NCBI GenBank assembly: GCA_045637525.1
Contig: JAZTZP010000142.1
Location: 1-20,270, forward strand
Origin: JAZTZP01 sp045637525
Lineage (GTDB): Bacteria; Bacillota; Clostridia; UBA1381
Direction of reading: 5' to 3'
Length of the DNA stretch: 20,270 bases
Under the pieces are notes generated by a model that saw only the letters and a program-made list of their open reading frames with translations, ran no database searches and was not told where the DNA came from. Made by a program: the position numbers and the translations under genes. Shown piece after piece: positions 1-7,607 of the stretch; the first letter of the stretch is position 1, and each line of letters opens with the position of its first letter.

Positions 1-70
1 GATTTCACCTTTTGCTGTTAGGCAAAAGATTTCACTGCAATACTGTAAACGTTAAGTTGACAGTATTGCT
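1..70. repeat. Hairpin array, left edge (ATTTCAC linker)
   Basis: The window opens inside an array. An ATTTCAC linker (2-8) is followed by a hairpin with arms CTTTTGC (9-15) and GCAAAAG (22-28). A second ATTTCAC (29-35) follows, then a hairpin with arms GCAATACTGT (37-46) and ACAGTATTGC (60-69). The stretch 29-70 recurs exactly at 1603-1644. Downstream, 124-140 carries 17 nt identical to one arm of the AT-rich hairpin at 20130-20166. No coding function is evident. The rest of 71-198 holds only a small GCTTT/AAAGC stem and AT-rich sequence. Confidence 0.85.
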
Positions 71-198
71 TTAGGCAAGGGAGGCTTTGGCAAAGCGTAC
101 CGAATGCAGACTGTAAACATACAGATAAACTATAATTTATAATTTTGCTCATAAAAAATTAATTCATTCAAAAACCGTGGAAAATTTTCAAAAACCTC

Positions 199-227
199 TT
201 GACAAAACTGCGATAATATGTTATAAT
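199..227 (+). promoter_or_regulatory. Sigma-A promoter of tRNA-Leu
   Basis: TTGACA (199-204) and TATAAT (222-227) are both perfect consensus boxes separated by 17 nt. Transcription should start near 234, about 30 nt before the tRNA. The strength fits a stable RNA gene. Confidence 0.85.
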
Positions 228-263
228 TCTTTTTGTTGGTATGATTGCCGATTGTTTTAATGC

Positions 264-350
264 GCCGGTGTGGTGGAATTGGCAGACGCGCGGGACTCAA
301 AATCCCGTGGTAGCAATACCGTGTCGGTTCGACCCCGACCACCGGCACCA
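264..350 (+). tRNA. tRNA-Leu (anticodon CAA)
   Basis: The acceptor arms GCCGGTG (264-270) and CACCGGC (340-346) pair perfectly. They are followed by discriminator A347 and an encoded CCA (348-350). The anticodon stem CGGGA/TCCCG closes a 7-nt loop, CTCAAAA, which places CAA at the anticodon, so it reads UUG leucine codons. A long variable arm (GTGGTAGCAATACC) and the T-arm GTTCGA are present, as expected of a class II leucine tRNA of 87 nt. It has its own promoter and terminator and forms a single-gene unit. Confidence 0.97.
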
Positions 351-380
351 AAACCTCGTTTAAACAAACGAGGTTTTTTT
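351..380 (+). terminator. Rho-independent terminator of tRNA-Leu
   Basis: A perfect 11-bp stem AAACCTCGTTT (351-361) / AAACGAGGTTT (366-376) with an AAAC loop is followed by a T tract. It starts directly after the tRNA CCA end. Confidence 0.9.
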
Positions 381-427
381 CAATAATATAAAGGTGTCGC
401 ACCCGTTGCGACGGAACGGAGTTTAAC

Positions 428-589
428 ATGGATCAGGAAAAAATTCAGCGTATAAATATTCTTGCAAAAAAAGCAAAAGAGAGCGAGCTTACTCCCGAAG
501 AAAAAGCGGAGCAAGCAGCACTAAGACAGGAATATATAGACTCAATAAAACGTAATTTCAGAGCAACGCTTGATTCTATCAAAAAATAA
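428..589 (+). CDS. DUF896 family small protein (YnzC-like)
   Basis: This is a 53-residue protein beginning MDQEKIQRINILAKKAKE and ending TLDSIKK. It matches the DUF896 family (B. subtilis YnzC): an N-terminal helix, a loop with LTPEEKAEQAALRQEYI, and a second helix with KRNFRATLDSI. These are soluble two-helix hairpin proteins of unknown biochemical role. In B. subtilis ynzC belongs to an SOS-regulated operon, but no LexA box was seen here. The ATG is preceded by CGGAG at a 6-nt spacing. The gene lies 17 nt before the TPR gene and is probably cotranscribed with it. It is highly charged and lacks membrane segments and a signal peptide. Confidence 0.88.
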   Translation: MDQEKIQRINILAKKAKESELTPEEKAEQAALRQEYIDSIKRNFRATLDSIKK

Positions 590-606
590 AAGAAAGGACT
601 AAAAAA

Positions 607-1413
607 ATGGGAAGCTTAATTTATGTTATCCTCGGCGGTGTAGTTGTCTTCTTCGCGTTTAAAATGAGCGTTGCTGTCGGACTGATTGCAGTTTTGGCCG
701 TTATGGCAATACTTGTGTATTCTTTATACCCCAAATACACAATAGGCCGTGCGAACGCACTTTTCAATAACGGAGAAACCGAAACCGCAATAAATAAATA
801 CAGAAAAGTAATAAAAATGGGACGTGCGGATATCAATACCCGAATAGCCTTTGCAAACCTGCTTATGCGTTCAGACAATGCAAGCGCCGCACTAACTGAA
901 ATAAACAAGGTATTATCAGTACGCTTAGAACAAAAAGTCAGATATCTCGCAAAGCAGACGCGTTGCATGATAAACTACCGCCTCGGAAATATGGACGAGG
1001 CTATGGAGGAAATAAACGAGCTTTTCGAAGACGGCTACAAAACCTCAAATACATACAGTATTATGGGATATTTTATGCTTCTCACAAAAGCCCCGCTTGA
1101 AGAAACACTTGCAATGTGTGAAGAAGCCTACGACTACGATAACGAAAGCCGTGATATTGTCGATAATCTCTTATCCTGTTATTTAAAAACAGGCCGGCTT
1201 GAAAAAGCAAAGGAAATATCCGACCATGTAATAAAGCTTGCACCGCAGTTTGTGGAAGGCTTCTATCACAGTGTTATGCTATACGAAGCATTAGGCGACC
1301 ATGAAAAGGCAAAGGAATGTGCGCAAAAGCTTAAAGACTGTAAGCGTTCTGTCATGACAACAATTCCGGAAGCTGATGTTAACAAGGTCATTGCAAAATA
1401 CGAAAAATATTAA
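607..1413 (+). CDS. Membrane-anchored TPR-repeat protein
   Basis: A 268-residue protein. Residues 3-41 are strongly hydrophobic and form one or two membrane segments with almost no extracellular loop. From about residue 46 onward the chain is helical with tetratricopeptide signatures: ANALFNNGETETAINKYRKVIK, then a repeat near 75-105, a cysteine-containing helix pair near 115-175, and LEKAKEISDHVIKLAPQ near 200-215. TPR domains are protein-interaction scaffolds, here probably on the cytoplasmic face of the membrane. AGAAAGGA lies upstream of the ATG. The partner is unknown. A hairpin array begins 4 nt after the stop codon, so those structures would form the 3' end of its mRNA. Confidence 0.8.
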   Translation: MGSLIYVILGGVVVFFAFKMSVAVGLIAVLAVMAILVYSLYPKYTIGRANALFNNGETETAINKYRKVIKMGRADINTRIAFANLLMRSDNASAALTEINKVLSVRLEQKVRYLAKQTRCMINYRLGNMDEAMEEINELFEDGYKTSNTYSIMGYFMLLTKAPLEETLAMCEEAYDYDNESRDIVDNLLSCYLKTGRLEKAKEISDHVIKLAPQFVEGFYHSVMLYEALGDHEKAKECAQKLKDCKRSVMTTIPEADVNKVIAKYEKY

Positions 1414-1417
1414 TTTT

Positions 1418-1645
1418 CAATACTGTAAACGTTAAGTTGACAGTCCACCCCAAAAGCAATGCTGTCAACTTAAGAAATTTAAATTTGAAATCGCTTGCGA
1501 TTTCTACCAAACCCTGTCGCTATGCGACAGATTTCACCCACGCGAAGCGTGGATTTCACTCACACAAAATGTGTGAATTTCACATTTTGCCGCAGGTAAA
1601 ATATTTCACTGCAATACTGTAAACGTTAAGTTGACAGTATTGCTC
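1418..1645. repeat. Array of variable hairpins with ATTTCAC linkers
   Basis: Hairpins in order (arms and positions): TTAAGTTGACAG 1432-1443 with CTGTCAACTTAA 1462-1473; GAAATCGC/GCGATTTC 1487-1504; CTGTCGC/GCGACAG 1514-1530; CCACGC/GCGTGG 1538-1552; TCACACA/TGTGTGA 1560-1576; ATTTTGCC/GGTAAAAT 1584-1602; GCAATACTGT/ACAGTATTGC 1611-1643. From 1531 on, every hairpin is separated by exactly ATTTCAC (1531-1537, 1553-1559, 1577-1583, 1603-1609). The stem sequences are unrelated to one another. The last unit is identical to 36-70, and 1418-1444 is a third, partial copy of it. The array fills the gap between the TPR gene and rarA. Confidence 0.9.
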
Positions 1646-1666
1646 CCCCAAAAAGGAGGTTTTTAA

Positions 1667-2938
1667 ATGAATCCCTTAGCAGACCGACTGCGTCCCTGTT
1701 CACTTGATGATGTTGTAGGTCAGCAGCATCTTATAGGCGAAGGCAAGCTGCTTCGTAATATAATAGAAAACAACAAAATACCGAACATGATATTTTACGG
1801 ACCGAGCGGAGTCGGAAAAACGACTATTGCAAACATCATAGCAAGCCGTACAGGAAAACAAATCCACCGATTAAACGCAACAACAGCATCTGTTTCGGAT
1901 ATAAAAGACATAGTAAATACACTTGATACCTTAATGGCAATGAACGGTGTTCTGCTTTATCTTGATGAAATACAGCACTTTAATAAAAAACAACAGCAGT
2001 CGCTTTTAGAGTTCATGGAAAACGGTAAAATAACGCTTATAGCAAGCACAACGGAAAACCCGTATTTTTATGTATACAACGCCGTTTTATCAAGAAGTGT
2101 GGTTTTTGAGTTTATGCCGCTTACGCCTGGTGATATAAAAAAGGCGGTAGAGCGAGGAATAGACATTATGCAAAGCTCCGACTACAAGGAGTTTAAGCTA
2201 AACATATCAGACGAAGCCGTTTCACACATTTCAGAATGTGCGTGCGGAGACGTTAGAAAAGCGCTTAATTCGTTAGAAGCCGCAGTCTTTGCAACCCGTC
2301 CCGAAGAAAACGGAAATATAAACGTTTCTCTTGAAACTGCCGAGGAGGCAACTCAGAAAAAAGCCATACGTTACGACCGTGACGGAGACAGTCACTACGA
2401 TATTTTAAGTGCGTTTCAGAAGTCTCTGCGGGGCAGCGACCCGGATGCGGCAATATATTATCTTGCAAAGCTCCTGAGTGCCGGAGATATGCAAAGTGCC
2501 TGCCGGAGACTTTTAGTTACAGCGTGCGAAGATGTGGGGCTTGCCTATCCGCAGGCTGTTTCAATAGTAAAATCGTGTATTGATTCAGCGCTTATGCTCG
2601 GAATGCCGGAGGCACGTATCCCCCTTGCAGAAGCAGTAATACTGGTAGCAACGGCACCTAAATCCAACTCCGCAATATGCGCCATAGACGCCGCTATGGC
2701 AGACATCGAATCAATAGATACGGGCGACATCCCGGCACATCTTAAGGATTCGCATTACAGCGGAGCAAAGAAGTTAGGACACGGTATTTCATATCAGTAT
2801 CCCCACAACTTCCCCGGCCATTATGTCAAACAGCAATATCTGCCCGACAACATAAAGGACAAGGTATACTATGAATACGGCGATAATAAAACAGAACAAT
2901 CGGCACTTCAATATGCCGGAAAAATAAAAGGAGACTAA
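1667..2938 (+). CDS. rarA: RarA/MgsA-type AAA+ ATPase (replication-associated recombination protein A)
   Basis: A 423-residue AAA+ protein of full family length. It has the characteristic start PLADRLRPCSLDDVVGQQHL, Walker A GPSGVGKT (residues 45-52), Walker B LLYLDEIQHF (96-105), sensor 1 in TLIASTTENP and sensor 2 around GDVRKALNSLE. The C-terminal part carries the tetramerisation region (YHFPGHYVKQQYLP-like ending), typical of RarA/MgsA/WRNIP1. The family acts at stalled replication forks on single-stranded DNA ends and interacts with SSB. The start is set by AAAGGAGG upstream of the ATG. It lies 4 nt before the peptidyl-prolyl isomerase gene, so the two are very likely cotranscribed. Confidence 0.95.
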   Translation: MNPLADRLRPCSLDDVVGQQHLIGEGKLLRNIIENNKIPNMIFYGPSGVGKTTIANIIASRTGKQIHRLNATTASVSDIKDIVNTLDTLMAMNGVLLYLDEIQHFNKKQQQSLLEFMENGKITLIASTTENPYFYVYNAVLSRSVVFEFMPLTPGDIKKAVERGIDIMQSSDYKEFKLNISDEAVSHISECACGDVRKALNSLEAAVFATRPEENGNINVSLETAEEATQKKAIRYDRDGDSHYDILSAFQKSLRGSDPDAAIYYLAKLLSAGDMQSACRRLLVTACEDVGLAYPQAVSIVKSCIDSALMLGMPEARIPLAEAVILVATAPKSNSAICAIDAAMADIESIDTGDIPAHLKDSHYSGAKKLGHGISYQYPHNFPGHYVKQQYLPDNIKDKVYYEYGDNKTEQSALQYAGKIKGD

Positions 2939-2942
2939 AACC

Positions 2943-4358
2943 ATGAAAAAACTTATTTTAACAACACTTGCAGCACTGAGCATTACCGCTGCAGTACACG
3001 CTGATGTCAACCTAAAGCTTATCGTTGACGACAAAATCATCGACACCGCCCCTATCTCAATGAACGACCGTACACTCGTTCCCCTGCGTGCACTTATGGA
3101 AAGCACCGGCGCCGAGGTTTTATGGGACGAAGCAACTATGGGAATAGACATCACAAGAAACGAAGAAACAATTCACGTAGCAATCGGAAACTCTGTTATG
3201 AACACTCCCGAGGGCGACGTAACGCTTGATGCCGCACCAATTCTTTATAACGACACTACAACATACGTGCCAATTCGTGCAATATGCGAAGCGTTTGATT
3301 TTAAAGTAGACTGGGACGAAGGAACACAAACCGTACTTATAAACGCACCGGACGGATGCCCGTACGTTGACGTATATGGCGGAATGACCGTAAAAGACTA
3401 TGTGACCGATACCGGAAAATCCATAGCGGATATTGAAGCAGAAATGTATATCAGTTCTGAAAAGTTTGATGAAACAACACCGCTTATAGAATTCTTTAAT
3501 GCCGTACCTGTATCGTATGTAGCACAAACGTATGAATTAACAACAGCAGAGTTTAAAGAAATACTCGGAATTTCATCTGAAACACCCGATGATGCTGAAT
3601 GGGGCAAGGTTTTAGGCGAGGTTACACTCGGAAACTATCTTGATTTTATGTTCGGTACAGTTGATGACGAAGAATCATTTTTATTCTTCAAGCAATACTA
3701 TCAGCTTGGTGAAGAATACACAAAAGATACAAAAATCAAGTTTATAAGAACTATACTTGATACCTTTGATTTGCAGGCTACAAGCAATCAGACCTCAGAT
3801 GAGCCTGTATATTCCGGTGAACAGCTTGCTGAGTATGAAGCAATGCTTCCGGAGCTTTGCGAAGAGAAAATTTATTTCACAATAACACTTGAAAACGGAA
3901 ACAAAATGAGCGGCGAGCTTTACCCGAATCTTGCGCCGAACACCGTTCAGAACTTCGTTGACCTTTGCAATGCAAAATTCTATGACGGACTTATATTCCA
4001 CCGTGTTATAGACGATTTCATGATTCAGGGCGGCGGATATGATAAAGATTTTAATATTAAGCCCGCAACTAATGTCGTTGGAGAATTTTATGTAAACGGA
4101 ATAGTAAATCCCTTAAAGCATGAAAGAGGCGTTATTTCAATGGCAAGAGCAGACGACCCGAACTCTGCTTCCAGCCAGTTCTTTATAATGGACGAAGCAG
4201 CACCGCACCTCGATGGATACTATGCCGCTTTCGGAAAGATAACAGAAGGCTTTGACGTACTTGATAAAATAGCACAGTCCGAAACAGAAACAAACGAGTT
4301 TGGAATGGGCGACGTTCCGGCATCAGATATCATAATCAAGTCAATTACCATAAAATAA
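2943..4358 (+). CDS. Secreted cyclophilin-type peptidyl-prolyl isomerase with copper-amine-oxidase-like N-terminal domain
   Basis: A 471-residue protein with a signal peptide (MKKLILTTLAALSITAAVHA, cleavage predicted after AVHA). Residues about 21-135 form a copper amine oxidase N-terminal-like domain with its usual repeats (LVPLRALMESTGAEVLWDE and YVPIRAICEAFDFKVDWDE). This domain is common in exported clostridial proteins and does not imply oxidase activity. A helical middle region (about 140-290) is unassigned. The C-terminal 170 residues are a cyclophilin: FHRVIDDFMIQGG, GVISMARADDPNSASSQFFIM and YAAFGKITEGFDVL include the active-site Arg and the Phe/Met substrate pocket. It probably assists folding of exported proteins outside the membrane. 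Confidence 0.93.
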   Translation: MKKLILTTLAALSITAAVHADVNLKLIVDDKIIDTAPISMNDRTLVPLRALMESTGAEVLWDEATMGIDITRNEETIHVAIGNSVMNTPEGDVTLDAAPILYNDTTTYVPIRAICEAFDFKVDWDEGTQTVLINAPDGCPYVDVYGGMTVKDYVTDTGKSIADIEAEMYISSEKFDETTPLIEFFNAVPVSYVAQTYELTTAEFKEILGISSETPDDAEWGKVLGEVTLGNYLDFMFGTVDDEESFLFFKQYYQLGEEYTKDTKIKFIRTILDTFDLQATSNQTSDEPVYSGEQLAEYEAMLPELCEEKIYFTITLENGNKMSGELYPNLAPNTVQNFVDLCNAKFYDGLIFHRVIDDFMIQGGGYDKDFNIKPATNVVGEFYVNGIVNPLKHERGVISMARADDPNSASSQFFIMDEAAPHLDGYYAAFGKITEGFDVLDKIAQSETETNEFGMGDVPASDIIIKSITIK

Positions 4359-4360
4359 CC

Positions 4361-4528
4361 ATGAGCTGTGAAGAATGTGCATACTATATGTATGATGAAG
4401 AATATGATTATTACGTATGCGATGTAAATCTCGACGAAGATGAAATGAGCCGCTTTATAAGCGGTACATTTCACAATTGTCCATACTTTAAAAACGGCGA
4501 CGAATATGCAGTCGCACGAAAACAATAA
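4361..4528 (+). CDS. DUF6472-like small Cys-rich protein
   Basis: A 55-residue protein starting MSCEECAYYMYDEEYDYY and ending DEYAVARKQ. Four cysteines (C3, C6, C20, C40) in a CxxC...C...C layout suggest a small metal-binding fold, probably zinc (inference). The acidic, tyrosine-rich core with VNLDEDEM matches my recollection of the clostridial DUF6472 family. The start codon lies 2 nt after the stop of the peptidyl-prolyl isomerase gene, which implies translational coupling, and a strong terminator follows. No function is known to me. Confidence 0.82.
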   Translation: MSCEECAYYMYDEEYDYYVCDVNLDEDEMSRFISGTFHNCPYFKNGDEYAVARKQ

Positions 4529-4541
4529 AATTTTATAGTAA

Positions 4542-4568
4542 GGGCGACCCTATGCGGTCGCCCGTTTT
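4542..4568 (+). terminator. Rho-independent terminator after the rarA-PPIase-DUF6472 operon
   Basis: A GC-rich 8-bp stem GGGCGACC (4542-4549) / GGTCGCCC (4556-4563) with a 6-nt loop is followed by GTTTT. It lies 13 nt after the DUF6472 stop codon. Confidence 0.9.
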
Positions 4569-4621
4569 AAATTTATCGAAATTATCCGGTCTACCAAATA
4601 GCTACTCCATATTTATAGTCT

Positions 4622-4675
4622 TCCCCTGAAATGGATGCCGTCACCGCAGGTGACTGATGAGATGGCAAATTTCAA
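4622..4675. repeat. Degenerate copy of a GTCACC/GGTGAC hairpin repeat common in Clostridia
   Basis: The stretch reads TTCCCCTG, GATGCC, the hairpin GTCACC-GCA-GGTGAC, then TGATGAGATGGC and AAATTTC. This order and these words resemble a family of intergenic repeats I recall from gut Clostridia (TTCCCCTTGAGGGGAA next to GTCACC...GGTGAC and GATGAGGTGGC). Here the first stem is lost, so it looks like a decayed copy. The rest of 4569-4746 is AT-rich with no gene seen. Confidence 0.55.
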
Positions 4676-4746
4676 AAAATCGCTATAATACAGAGAAAAC
4701 ATAAAAACTGTAATAATTTATTAAAAATTAACATTTTATAATACAT

Positions 4747-4791
4747 AAATACGGAGTATGTAAATTCATTATCTTTACATACTCCGTATTT
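4747..4791 (-). terminator. Terminator of the phosphatase operon (possibly bidirectional)
   Basis: A perfect 18-bp stem (4747-4764 with 4774-4791, core TACGGAGTATGTAAA) closes a 9-nt loop. It lies 6 nt beyond the stop codon of the - strand phosphatase gene. The A/T ends provide a U tract on either strand. Confidence 0.85.
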
Positions 4792-4796
4792 ATATA

Positions 4797-5612
4797 TTAC
4801 TCACTCTTCGGATGTGCTGCGTAAGAATGCATTATATTCATATCCTCCGGCATCTTGGCAAACCCATGAGTACCGCATCCGCTTTCTACTTCATGACAGC
4901 CATGATCCATACAAAAGCCCATGAATGTATCATGATGCTTCCAGTGCTCACAAATCATACTGTCAAACATTGCAAAAGTCTCGGAATTTGCACGTAGCTC
5001 CGACAGCGCATCAATACTCTCCGGTCCGAACCTATGCATTTTAAAATCATAGTTTCCGTTATACACTATCAATACATCATAATTATCCTCTAAGATAAGC
5101 TGTGCAGCCTTTGCGTTTGCTTCTTCAACGCTTTTCATAATAAAATAATCCATTTCTCTTTCCAGGAAAATTAATGACATACTGTTAACCTCGGTAGAAA
5201 CTATCGCACATTTCTTTCCGCCTTTAATTACGGCGTCAAATAATGTTTCTATCTTGATTACAGGTCTTGCGTACACTTCAATTCCATGCACCTTTGGCTG
5301 TGCACCGGTGTACATCGTTCCGAAGCATACAGGAGTCGCAGGCGGTGCCGCTGTGATATAAGGAACTTCAAGCTCCGTTCTTTCCATTACTTCTTTTACA
5401 AGGTTCGGATATTTTTTATAAACCCATTCAGCAATAGCATCGGGGTTATAAATAAAAACTCTGTCTGCCTTTCTTCCGTCAAATGCCTTTCGGCATAAGC
5501 TGGTAATATCCTTGTTTGCCGGTGCCGCAAATTCCGGCGGATTTATTCCCATAACCTCGCAGATTGCCGCACACATAGTATCTAATGATATTTTATTAAA
5601 TTCCATATTCAC
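4797..5612 (-). CDS. Alkaline phosphatase superfamily protein (nucleotide pyrophosphatase/phosphodiesterase-like)
   Basis: A 271-residue protein. Recognisable sites of the alkaline phosphatase superfamily are present: an Asp in IYNPDAI near residue 54, the nucleophile Thr in CFGTMYTGA near 97-105, the metal motif NYDFKMHRFGPES near 189-201, MDHGCHE near 236-242, and CGTHG near 247-251. It is shorter than secreted NPP enzymes and has no signal peptide, so it should act in the cytoplasm on an unknown phosphate ester. The first ATG is chosen because GAGG lies 6 nt before it; a second ATG two codons later is less well placed. It is the last gene of the HAD, cellulase-like, phosphatase operon, 16 nt after its neighbour. 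Confidence 0.8.
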   Translation of the reverse strand: MNMEFNKISLDTMCAAICEVMGINPPEFAAPANKDITSLCRKAFDGRKADRVFIYNPDAIAEWVYKKYPNLVKEVMERTELEVPYITAAPPATPVCFGTMYTGAQPKVHGIEVYARPVIKIETLFDAVIKGGKKCAIVSTEVNSMSLIFLEREMDYFIMKSVEEANAKAAQLILEDNYDVLIVYNGNYDFKMHRFGPESIDALSELRANSETFAMFDSMICEHWKHHDTFMGFCMDHGCHEVESGCGTHGFAKMPEDMNIMHSYAAHPKSE

Positions 5613-5628
5613 TACCTCACTTTATAAT

Positions 5629-6873
5629 TTATGACATAAACATTTCATTTACCTCAGCATATAAATCCTTGCATACGTCCCATGTAGCATCGTTCGGCCT
5701 TGCCGTTGTTCTTACAACCGTACCCCACAGTCCTTTTTCTTTTAACAGCTCCGACTGCATTTTCAGCAAATCCCAAAAAGTCTTTGAATTCGCCTCAAAT
5801 TTCAGTGTCGGGGAAGCACAGTAAGTAGGACCCTCGCCCATAACCATTTTTGAATGAGGAATTAAGCGGTCGTGTACGCTGACAGCATTTTCTATGCTGT
5901 CCTTAAGTCTCTTACGGTACTGTTCAATATCTCTTTTAAACGTTTCTTCAAGCATCTGTTCAAGCTCTGTTTCTTTTTCAGGATCGACTGATACATAAAG
6001 ACATATACGTCTCGGCCACTCAAGCCCGTTTTTCACTTCGCCGCCCATCGCTTTAATTACATCACTTACCTTAACGGTTTCTTCTTTCAGATAATATCTT
6101 GTCTCCGGCGGAAATTCCGGCTCTTCAAACGAGCATTGTATAACATCCTTCTCAAAAGCCTTATATAACGGCCATGCATAGTAGCTGTGGAAATTAAAAA
6201 CATCAATGTTTCTGGGAATAAGCTCCTCCTGCATATATGCAGAATATGAATCATATGCATAAAGTACTTCCGGATGACGCTTCCTCAATTTTTCAATTTC
6301 ACGTTCATGTATTAAGCGCAAAGCTTCAGCATCTTCCGCCGGCAACGGATTTCCGTATCCGCCTGCAAAAGGAATACCGTCAAATTCATTGAAAAGCTCC
6401 ACAAACGCAACAATATCAATTAAATTTTCCTTTTTCATTACATCAAGAATTCTGTCAAGCTCATCTGCAAAAAAAGTTATTTTCTGATCGGTAGTCATAT
6501 CAAATATATACTTGGTCTCACTTTCATCAAAAAACCAATATGTATGTAAGAAGAACCAGCTCGATAAAATAACCTTCAGATTATTGTTCTTTGCCGCAAG
6601 AAACACTCTCATAAGCCTCTCAAAAGGATTTATTTCACCTTCTGTAATCAAGTCTCTGTATGTTGTGAACTTCGTATATTCTCCGAACGGCGATTTAACA
6701 GCAACATTTGTGCGTTCATTCCCGTCCTTATCCCATAAAAAACTTGCTCCGTACTCAATTCTTATACAGTTGAAGCCACGCTCTTTAACTTCTCTCATAA
6801 TTCTTTCATAATCATCATCCGCATAAAACAAAACCCACGGAATGAAACAAATCGTTAGTTTTTCATTTTCCAT
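5629..6873 (-). CDS. Cellulase-like family protein (GH5-like TIM barrel)
   Basis: A 414-residue protein without a signal peptide. The fold signature is that of clan GH-A glycosidases: GFNCIRIEYGASFLW early, VILSSWFFLHTYWFF near 104-118, the probable acid/base Glu in AFVELFNEFDG near 160-170, FNFHSYYAWPLY near 226-237, and a probable nucleophile Glu in MVMGEGPTYC near 350-360. It resembles the cellulase-like family found in clostridial sugar clusters. The substrate is unknown. Because it lacks an export signal it probably acts on imported oligosaccharides or glycosides. It lies 30 nt after the HAD phosphatase gene and 16 nt before the alkaline phosphatase-like gene. Confidence 0.78.
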   Translation of the reverse strand: MENEKLTICFIPWVLFYADDDYERIMREVKERGFNCIRIEYGASFLWDKDGNERTNVAVKSPFGEYTKFTTYRDLITEGEINPFERLMRVFLAAKNNNLKVILSSWFFLHTYWFFDESETKYIFDMTTDQKITFFADELDRILDVMKKENLIDIVAFVELFNEFDGIPFAGGYGNPLPAEDAEALRLIHEREIEKLRKRHPEVLYAYDSYSAYMQEELIPRNIDVFNFHSYYAWPLYKAFEKDVIQCSFEEPEFPPETRYYLKEETVKVSDVIKAMGGEVKNGLEWPRRICLYVSVDPEKETELEQMLEETFKRDIEQYRKRLKDSIENAVSVHDRLIPHSKMVMGEGPTYCASPTLKFEANSKTFWDLLKMQSELLKEKGLWGTVVRTTARPNDATWDVCKDLYAEVNEMFMS

Positions 6874-6903
6874 TTTTTATACAGCTCCTTTTAAAAAATT
6901 TTA

Positions 6904-7551
6904 TTAAACTACAAATTCGTATATTTCTTCAGCCTTTTGGGCTATAAAATCAGCTCCGGCGTCAAGAAGCTCGTCCCTGTCACGAAATCCCCACAAAACG
7001 CCAATCGTTTTCATCCCGGCAGCTTTTCCGGTGAAAATATCAACGTTGGTGTCCCCTATAAAGAAGCAGTCTTCACTTTTCACTCCGAGATCCCCGGCAA
7101 TTTTAAGTGCCGCATCCGGTGCAGGCTTTATTTTTATTTCTTTCATTGCTCCCATTGCATAATCAAAGCATTCTCCGAAAATCTCTTTTACAATAGGCAC
7201 TGCAACATTGTCCGGCTTATTGGATAATACTGCAACAAGAACACCTGCCGATTTCAAGTCATTAATCAGGTTCACTATACCGGGAAACGGTTTTGTAAAG
7301 CAAATAACATCGTTTTCATAAGCCTTATCGTAATCCGAGCCTACTTTTTTAAAATTCTCGTCCGTATCTGCATTATGATAAGCAAGCATCCGATGAACAA
7401 GTGTATCTCTGCCGTTGCCGGCAAAATATCTGTATTCAGCCTCAGGTATCGGCAAAAAACCTGATTTTTCAAGAGCACTGTTTCCGTAAAAAGCTATTGA
7501 AGACAAGGTATCGGTTAAAGTTCCGTCCAAATCAAATATACATAACTTCAT
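6904..7551 (-). CDS. HAD-superfamily phosphatase, phosphoglycolate phosphatase-like
   Basis: A 215-residue protein with all HAD motifs: motif I FDLDGTLTDT (nucleophile D7, acid D9), motif II VLSNKP, the motif III lysine in EIKIKPAPDA, and motif IV FFIGDTNVD. The helical cap between motifs I and II marks subfamily IA. The arrangement is like Gph/PgmB enzymes, so the substrate could be phosphoglycolate, a sugar phosphate or another small phosphoester. Its place as first gene of an operon with glycosidase-like genes favours a sugar phosphate (inference). GGAGGA precedes the ATG and a consensus promoter lies upstream. Confidence 0.88.
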   Translation of the reverse strand: MKLCIFDLDGTLTDTLSSIAFYGNSALEKSGFLPIPEAEYRYFAGNGRDTLVHRMLAYHNADTDENFKKVGSDYDKAYENDVICFTKPFPGIVNLINDLKSAGVLVAVLSNKPDNVAVPIVKEIFGECFDYAMGAMKEIKIKPAPDAALKIAGDLGVKSEDCFFIGDTNVDIFTGKAAGMKTIGVLWGFRDRDELLDAGADFIAQKAEEIYEFVV

Positions 7552-7607
7552 ATTTTCTTCCTCCGAATCAATATTTTTTCATCCATAACTCTTTATATCT
7601 CAGTTAT

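Noticed and set aside
130..429. 99-codon - strand frame
   Set aside because: It runs antisense through the tRNA-Leu gene and its terminator.
1437..1622. 61-codon open frame inside the hairpin array
   Set aside because: Its sequence simply translates the hairpins and linkers, with no ribosome binding site and no family resemblance.
1418..1645. CRISPR array
   Set aside because: The constant part is only 7 nt and the variable parts are perfect hairpins of uneven length. CRISPR spacers do not pair with themselves, and no cas gene is present.
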